Shown here: piece by piece, positions 58,185-64,000 of the stretch | How the letters are laid out: each line of letters begins with the position of its first letter | How positions within the stretch are numbered: position 1 is the first letter of the stretch | Origin: Ctena decussata | Lineage: Eukaryota; Mollusca; Bivalvia; Lucinida; Lucinidae | DNA length: 64,000 bases | Direction: 5' to 3' | NCBI GenBank assembly: GCA_963989385.1 | Contig: OZ022511.1 | Coordinates: 31,800,503-31,864,502 of the forward strand | Made by a program: the position numbers and the translations under genes | The notes under the pieces: generated by a model | What the model was told of the DNA's origin: nothing | The model's database searches: none | What the model saw: only the letters and a program-made list of their open reading frames with translations

Positions 58185-58300
58185 TATTAGTATGTTCATA
58201 ACATTTTCTTCTCCACTCTGTAACTTGAATACCCTTTGAACTATTTTCATTTTACGCAGTCACCAGTTATGCGAATTCCATTTGCTCCAAAGTACATACA

Positions 58301-58849
58301 AAGTTTTGCCTAGTTTCACAAAATAAATAAATAAATAAACAAATAAACGAAGTAACTCCCAGTAAATCTTCTAAGGTCCTAAAATTTCTTATATAACAAT
58401 ACATAACAGTTTACGAAAATCCTTATTATTAAATGCTTTTAGAAAATATTTTTCATTATCAGTAATACAAAAAATGACCTTTTTACTGAAGGTTATCATA
58501 TGATTCTCAGAACAGCCGAATGTAGCGTAACCTCATTGTTTACTACAGTTGTGGACGTTTTTAAACGAAGAAAGTGTCTCCAATTAGATACCATCTCAAG
58601 ACTACAAACCATAAACCACAAAATACCACAAACATGGAACTACATGTATTTCAGAAACAAAGCCCTAACTTGGCAAGCCTTTCCTTTTAAAAGGAAACTT
58701 TATATTAATTTATTGATACACATCTATGATTTGCCGCCATTTTAACAAAGGGGAATATTTTTGTGACTTCCTAGAGAACGAAGTTCTTGCAAAAGGATGG
58801 TTAATTGAAAAGGGAAAAAAATCCAAGAGGAGCAAAATCTTTCTCTAGA
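58301..58849. other. Intergenic DNA
   Basis: Contains an (AAAT)n stretch at 58320-58348. The 81-codon frame at 58500 has no recognisable motif. Confidence 0.45.
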
Positions 58850-59070
58850 GCTAAATGGGTACACTTTCAGGGGAAGCAACTCTGTCATTTTCATTTTGCC
58901 TCCCTCTTCAATGTGGGACAGCTGAAAGAATTGTCACCCACCTTCCCCCTACTCAGAGCTCCCATAGAAGAAAATTCTTTTCTCTAAGAGTAGATTCTAT
59001 TTTGGGAAGCAAACATAAGCTCGCAAAACTTCTAGTAATGGCGATGCACTGTGTATGGCGATCAAGCATC
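58850..59070. repeat. GAAGCAACT-family repeat upstream of LZTR1
   Basis: GGGTACACTTTCAGGGGAAG, TCTCTAAGAGTAGATTCTAT and AACTTCTAGTAATGGCGATG. A second relative follows at 59280-59510. Confidence 0.65.
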
Positions 59071-59074
59071 TAAA

Positions 59075-59177
59075 CGGGCACATGACGTCGAAATGGTGTC
59101 TTACAGAAGTCTATGCGACGTCATTACGTCGCATCGACGTCAGTACGACGTCGTTTCGACGTCTTGTGCCTGCTGGG
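59075..59177. mobile_element. GACGTC-rich MITE upstream of LZTR1
   Basis: CGGGCACATGACGTCGAAAT at the left and TTTCGACGTCTTGTGCCTGC at the right, with six GACGTC-type hexamers between. It lies about 550 bp before the LZTR1 start codon. GACGTC is the core of the CREB/ATF site; any promoter effect is speculation. Confidence 0.75.
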
Positions 59178-59729
59178 ATGGTGCTGTACACAGCTGATCC
59201 CTGTTGAGAAGAGATGAGAGGTTCACCTATTTACCTTATGGTAATATTGCTTCTTCACTATCATACTGACTTACTCCAAAGTTCTACTATAAGGTGAATG
59301 TGTTCACTTTCAAAGGTAACAACTTCACCATTTTCATTTTTCCTCCCTTCTCTATAGGGATCAAATATGAATGGAATGAGTTTGCTCCAGAAGGAGTAAA
59401 TTCTTGAATAGTATCTATAGATCCCAAGGTCGAATGACTTGGTCGTTCAGGGGAGCAAACAGGAAGTCACAAAAGATGTTCCGATTGTAAAAATGGCGGA
59501 AACCAGGGCGCTGTCACACTACTGACTGGTGACTGAAACTCAGTTTCGACACTGTGAGGGGAAGCAACGCTGCCATTTTTATTTTTGTCCCTCTTCTCCA
59601 TTGGCGTTCCTCATACGGGCGGAAACTATAGCAAGAAGAACAAGCATCCAATCAAAATTGCTGTTACAAAAAAGTTCGGGAAATTTTCACATCCGGTCAA
59701 GATTCAACACTGTCAAAATATTTTCGACC

Positions 59730-59872
59730 ATGGCAATCGCCCGACCCCCGGGCGTCGAGTTTGACCATAACTGGCCAGAAAGTTCAGAATGCCTGACTCT
59801 TGATTTTGGGCCTTTTGAAACGGTTCACAGATGGAAACGGATGCCCGAGTGTGATGAATTTGTCGGGGCAAG
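59730..59872 (+). CDS. LZTR1: LZTR1 exon 1 (Kelch-BTB CUL3 adaptor), coding part
   Basis: 47 codons plus two bases. VEFDHN, then [20 protein letters not shown] and DEFVGAR align with the conserved N-terminus of animal LZTR1 as I remember it. LZTR1 has N-terminal Kelch repeats and two BTB/BACK modules. It recruits RAS GTPases such as RIT1 and MRAS to the CUL3 ubiquitin ligase at endomembranes. The ATG at 59730 is chosen because conservation starts just after it. The frame is open further upstream without a stop back to 59529, so an upstream ATG is not excluded. The donor is AAG/GTCTGG in phase 2. GAAGCAACT-family repeats and a GACGTC MITE lie upstream. Confidence 0.9.
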
Positions 59873-60115
59873 GTCTGGCATGTCATGTCATTTGTTTTGA
59901 CGCTCATCTTATTTGACGCATTTTTATTTCTTTCAGTTTGAGGATTAGTCCTGAGTTATCAGCTGGAAAAAGTCATAGTTATTCTGAAGAAATGTTCCCC
60001 TTTCACTTCTTAGACCACTGAGAAGGTGCAGAAAAGGGCGGCTAAATGTGTAACACTACAATCAGTGGCTCTCCACAGGAAACTGACGCTGTATCATTAA
60101 AAATCATTCAAAAAG

Positions 60116-60514
60116 TAGGGCTGGGATGGGTAGAGATTTTGTACCCGGGTACCGGAGGACCTATTACCCGCAGGCACCTGTTATCATAGCATTTTGAGCA
60201 TGTTCACTGTATGAAATGTACGTTTAGCTCAAAGAATAATTTAGGTCTATTGCAGTTTACACATGTGAGCGTGGGAAGAGTATTAAAAGTAAAAATATCC
60301 GTTATGATAGACGCAAAATGGCTTGGCAATATATGGATGTAAATAATACGAGACAGTCACCTTAACTCTGCTGTATTTGCCTGGAATCCCATTGAAAGAG
60401 AATATTTATATATTACATAATGATAAGCATTCGGGTAACGGGTAGTAAATATGTACCTGGGTAATTGGTCTGCACGAACCAAACTAGGGTACCCAGGTAC
60501 TCGTCCCAGCCCTA
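60116..60514. mobile_element. hAT-like MITE (TAGGGCTGGGA ends)
   Basis: TAGGGCTGGGATGGGTA and GTACCCGGGTACC at the left are mirrored by GGGTACCCAGGTAC and TCGTCCCAGCCCTA at the right. Flanking octamers TCAAAAAG and TCAAAGAC agree at 6 of 8 positions, compatible with an eroded 8-bp duplication. 399 bp, non-coding. Confidence 0.7.
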
Positions 60515-62334
60515 TCAAAGACCCTCAAAAACCAATTATTATATATAAGAGAAGAAGGATTACAACACCAAATGTGGGTGGGCAGAGAGACGTGTGGTTG
60601 TGTTCACATGCTTTTTTTATGGCCAACGGAAAATCCTTACCAACACTGTACAAGGCCTTCAGAAAAACTCTTTATCTTCATATCAGTACAAGTACTTGTT
60701 GAAACAAAACACAGTTTGCTGTTTGTACTAAGTCATTTTTGCTGCGTTTATTTCACTTCCGTGTTTGTTTTGGCAAACCATCATGTCAACTAGTGCATGA
60801 TGATGTCAGCGTTGTCGGAGCATTTTCGAGTTGCCAACTCGTGTTACTCGGGTTGAAATTTGGGGCATGCATAGTACAAAGGTACTAAAGGTACTCTAGT
60901 ATTGCAGTTCCGAACACTTTGATTAAAGAACAAAATGGCAATGACCATTGATTTTTTTTTTGCTGAATATGGCAAAAATACGAGCACTGACAAATCAGTA
61001 TGACTAACATTCTTATCCCATTCTCACTATTAAACAGAAAAAGGGCAAATTGTTGGCGTGACAATGAGTCATTATGAAGGAAAAACAGAAAAAGGCTTCT
61101 TTTACAGCAGAAATTCACTTTCTGCCATCTTTAATCCAGGCTACCCGCAGTTAGATGGGGGTTACGATAGTCGAGTAAAGGTGAATATGTGTGCCTGCAT
61201 ATTGCGGTTACTCCTGCTGTTCAGTCAGTGAGTTACTTGAGTAGACAAACCAATATTGTTCCAAGTTTGATTTGATGACGTCATATGATGGTTCTCCAAA
61301 ACAACAGGGAAGTGAAATAAACGTCATGAAAAATAACTTGATACAAAAAACTGGCACGTTTTTTAGTGAAAAGAACCCGTACCGATACGAGGATTTAAAG
61401 TTTTGCTATGTTTCATGCAAGGTTGCCCAAGTCTCCCCAACCACTTTCGGTGTTGAATTTCTTCTTCTATTATATAGTAATGTATACTAAGCCTCAGAAG
61501 CTTTTGTATTGGTTCCATGCATGCAACATCAATGTCCCGTGGGCTCCTCCAGTCTGTCACAATTTAAACTCCTTAGTTCTTAAATCCATATTTCTCTGTT
61601 AAATATGCTTTTTTTATTAAAGTTATTTTTATTTTGAAGTAAATAAAGTACTTCAAGTTTTCCATTCTAGTGTTTGTTTAATTTTTTATTTGCTTTAAAT
61701 CTCTAATTTCATAGAGTCAAATAAGTGAGACATATTGATTACAATATTAGGCATCAGCAAAATTTAAACAGACATGATTTCTCCATGATTAGGGTCCCTA
61801 ATTTAAATATCCACTATGAACCAGTCATTTGTAACCACAGCCCCCCACCCATGAGGGACTGCCGGGGATAGCAGCGGAAATGAATGTGATTTTTACCTCT
61901 GCGTCATCCCCGAAGTGCCGAGTGAGTATGGCAGTTTTGTTTTCACGCCAAAATAGTGGGGATGATAGCCATAGTTTTAGCCAGAACAGAGCCGTACTAG
62001 CACTGACTTTTACCCATGGAAAGTACGGGCATTTGGCACAAACTCTGAGAATATGACACAGTCTAGTTTGCCAACTGGCATATTTCTTTATGTAAAAAAT
62101 GTTTACCCAAAAAAAGAAGTCGACTGACAGCTGAGTACATGCAATACAGGTATTGAAGAATGAAGATGACAGTTTTCATCTCAAAAGCAGTGATGTGTAG
62201 GCACATGTAACTCACAATATCGCCCGTTTACCTATCTACTGCATGTACAAACATTTAGTTTTATTTAGACCTGTAATTCATAGACGCAATTTGCATATTC
62301 AAGCCCAGCATGGCAGAAACGACAAACAATCCAC

Positions 62335-62535
62335 AGAGCTCTAGATAAGATGGCGTATTTGATGATAATTAAAGATAATTTTTCTTATTTCTCATCGAAA
62401 CCATATGTTGTGACCCCTCAACTGAACCGTCTCGTCGAGACGGTTCAGATGAGGGGTCACAACATACGTTTTTATGCAGAATTAACAAAAATTATCCCTA
62501 ATTATCACCAAATACGCCCTCTTATCTAGAGCTCT
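62335..62535. repeat. 201-bp hairpin in LZTR1 intron 1
   Basis: AGAGCTCTAGATAAGATGGC at the left is mirrored by GCCCTCTTATCTAGAGCTCT-type sequence at the right. The central 60 bp (ATGTTGTGACCCCTCA, CTGAACCGTCTCG) are almost perfectly palindromic with no real loop. Likely a MITE. Confidence 0.82.
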
Positions 62536-62858
62536 GAATACAGTCAAACAGCTTCATATCCCATGCGGTCAGGATCTATGTTGCTTGAGTAAATTGGAGT
62601 TTGCAGGCACAATCACTTATGTTTTCCTAACTTGATTTCCACTTCAATTTACTGCAAGAACATGCAACAGACAGAAACACTTTTCCTTAATACTTTCATC
62701 GTGGTTACATTTTTTTCTGTGTAAAAAAAGCTCCAGAAGTCCTATACTTCAATTTTGAGGTTTATATTGCAAATCGGCGAGGTAAGATGGATAGGAAATA
62801 AGTCTGCATGAAACCACAGGTGAGATGGCTGTTACATGACTACTGCTCACTATCATGA

Positions 62859-63008
<150 letters not shown>

Positions 63009-63029
63009 TAAGCAATGTAAGATTTAGGT

Positions 63030-63200
63030 TTACACCTTCAAGGGGGATCACAGATCTAGAAGATTTGTCTCCCTTGTTGTTGGTGCTACTCTGTTAAAGA
63101 GCAAGTTCTTTCCTTTAAGAGCAGCTCCTACTGTAGAAGGGACTAATTCACCTACCACGGAGTAAATCCCGTTACCTTCTACTTCTACTGGGGGAAAAGG
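63030..63200. repeat. GAAGCAACT-family repeat in LZTR1 intron 2
   Basis: CTTCAAGGGGGATCACAGAT, TTCTTTCCTTTAAGAGCAGC and related landmarks. Diverged. Confidence 0.55.
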
Positions 63201-63339
63201 CCTAAAATAAAAACTTGTGTATTTCAGGTTACCTAACCTTGCCTATTTTTTTGCCCCCCAATCATGAATTTTTTAAGCATTTTTATGGGATTTCAAAGGG
63301 ATGCAGACATTTGTATGATGTGCCAGGCATTTTATTGGA

Positions 63340-63618
63340 CTGGCATGGATGGTATACTGGTTATTTTTGAGGAAGGCTGACATGGCCCTTGTCAGTGTCA
63401 AGTCAACACTTGGTCTGTCTGTAGGTTTGTTGGTGATGTATGTGGAGCAGTTGACAGGGGAAATTCCTCCTGAGAAAGTCAGTAGTCAGTTGTGTTGTTA
63501 ATAGATGTTAATTTACTGTAAATATTTTGAACTCTAATAGAGGGCCTCAGGGAAGATTGGTATATGTACTAACTCCGTGTTCCTCTTTAAATAAAGACAT
63601 TATTATTATTATTATTTC
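63340..63618 (+). mobile_element. Possible LINE 3' end
   Basis: Ends CTTTAAATAAAGACATTATT followed by (ATT)n. An AATAAA followed by a short microsatellite tail is typical of CR1/RTE-like LINE 3' ends. No coding part is seen. Confidence 0.45.
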
Positions 63619-63944
63619 CCTGTTTGGCTATATTGTTTTCGGATCATCCCCATGTAAAAACTTTTAACAAAATGAAAATATTTTAAGACAAACCGTCCCT
63701 ATTTTAGAATTCCATTTTTTTTTTTTTTTTGCCAAATGATTGAGGTTAACATTTACCTTATTTTTTCTCAAATAAATGCACTGCCAAGTTTCTGGAAGAA
63801 CCATGCAGGTTTTCCATAGTTTTGGCCAGTGTTAGATTTTTCATTCTTATATCTGGTAATGAAAGATGAATATGTGTCAGCTGCTTATGCTATCACTAGT
63901 TGGTGCTGTTTTCTGTATAGACCACTCATAGTCATTTAAATACT

Positions 63945-64000
63945 GTAATCGTATTAATCCTAATAAATGCCCCTGCTCTAATAAACGCCTCTGCCTCTTT
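63945..64000 (+). mobile_element. Terminus of the CCGTATTAATCC MITE family, cut by window end
   Basis: CGTATTAATCCTAATAAATG, then CCCC, matches the left end of the element at 9814. Confidence 0.6.

Larger units (their letters stand above)
54568..58300. repeat. Segmental duplication block A2
   Basis: Duplicate of 44400-46590 with the 1,506-bp insertion 56268-57773 and a small insertion near 54690 (AACAGAACAGAACTTTAT). The SINEs at 55181 and 55647 and the MITE at 57948 are duplicates of those in A1, so they inserted before the duplication. Confidence 0.88.

Noticed and set aside
58500..58745. 81-codon frame upstream of LZTR1
   Set aside because: No motif, no splice sites of matching phase, AT-rich codons; looks like chance.
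59529..59729. Upstream in-frame ATG codons extending LZTR1
   Set aside because: The frame is open, but the extra sequence is GAAGCAACT-family repeat and conservation begins only after 59730.

Overview
The window is animal nuclear DNA and most likely comes from a bivalve mollusc. It has GT-AG introns, sparse short exons and AT-rich intergenic DNA. It also has many hairpin MITEs, tRNA-derived SINEs with a conserved tail, and the repeat 'ACAAGAGGGCCAAGAGGCCC' near 32.0 kb, which I associate with bivalve genomes. The taxon is an inference from repeat style and one conserved gene, not a search result.

Genes: (1) About 2.3-13.2 kb on the + strand holds the last seven recognisable exons of a gene I cannot name. 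All junctions are frame-consistent and give about 795 codons. The product is a basic Ser/Lys-rich protein with a C-terminal coiled coil. It contains a duplicated 138-nt exon and a 48-codon tandem repeat. (2) At 59.7-63.0 kb, + strand, are exons 1 and 2 of LZTR1, the Kelch-BTB adaptor of CUL3 that targets RAS-family GTPases; the gene continues past the window. (3) A 5S rRNA gene or pseudogene lies at 48.59 kb.

The centre, 15,399-39,825, is one giant composite mobile element of 24.4 kb. Its ends are perfect inverted repeats (57 bp identical, starting TGTTGCAACC) flanked by a perfect 5-bp target duplication, ATGTC. Its arms are long tandem arrays of about 155-180-bp monomers in opposite orientation (left about 13 kb, right about 7.5 kb). 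Each monomer holds a 17-bp-arm palindrome that matches the element terminus. Two monomer subfamilies occur in mirror order (outer II, inner I) on both sides of a 3.9-kb core with no transposase. This is the architecture of Foldback-type transposons at unusual size. Inside its left arm sits a second, unrelated 3.3-kb foldback element whose arms are built of GAAAAGACG-type nonamers and which is flanked by a 6-bp duplication CGTTTG. SINEs, MITEs and a LINE fragment are nested further.

The right part (44.4-58.3 kb) is a segmental duplication, A1-B1-B2-B3-B4-A2. It carries SINEs, a 230-bp hairpin MITE at unit joints, paired GACGTC-rich MITEs and the 5S sequence. A2 contains a 1,506-bp insertion with a 13-bp target duplication; A1 provides the empty site. 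The left edge (1-2.1 kb) is another tandem duplication, and 5.27-7.21 kb is a nested pair of inverted-repeat elements inside an intron of gene 1.
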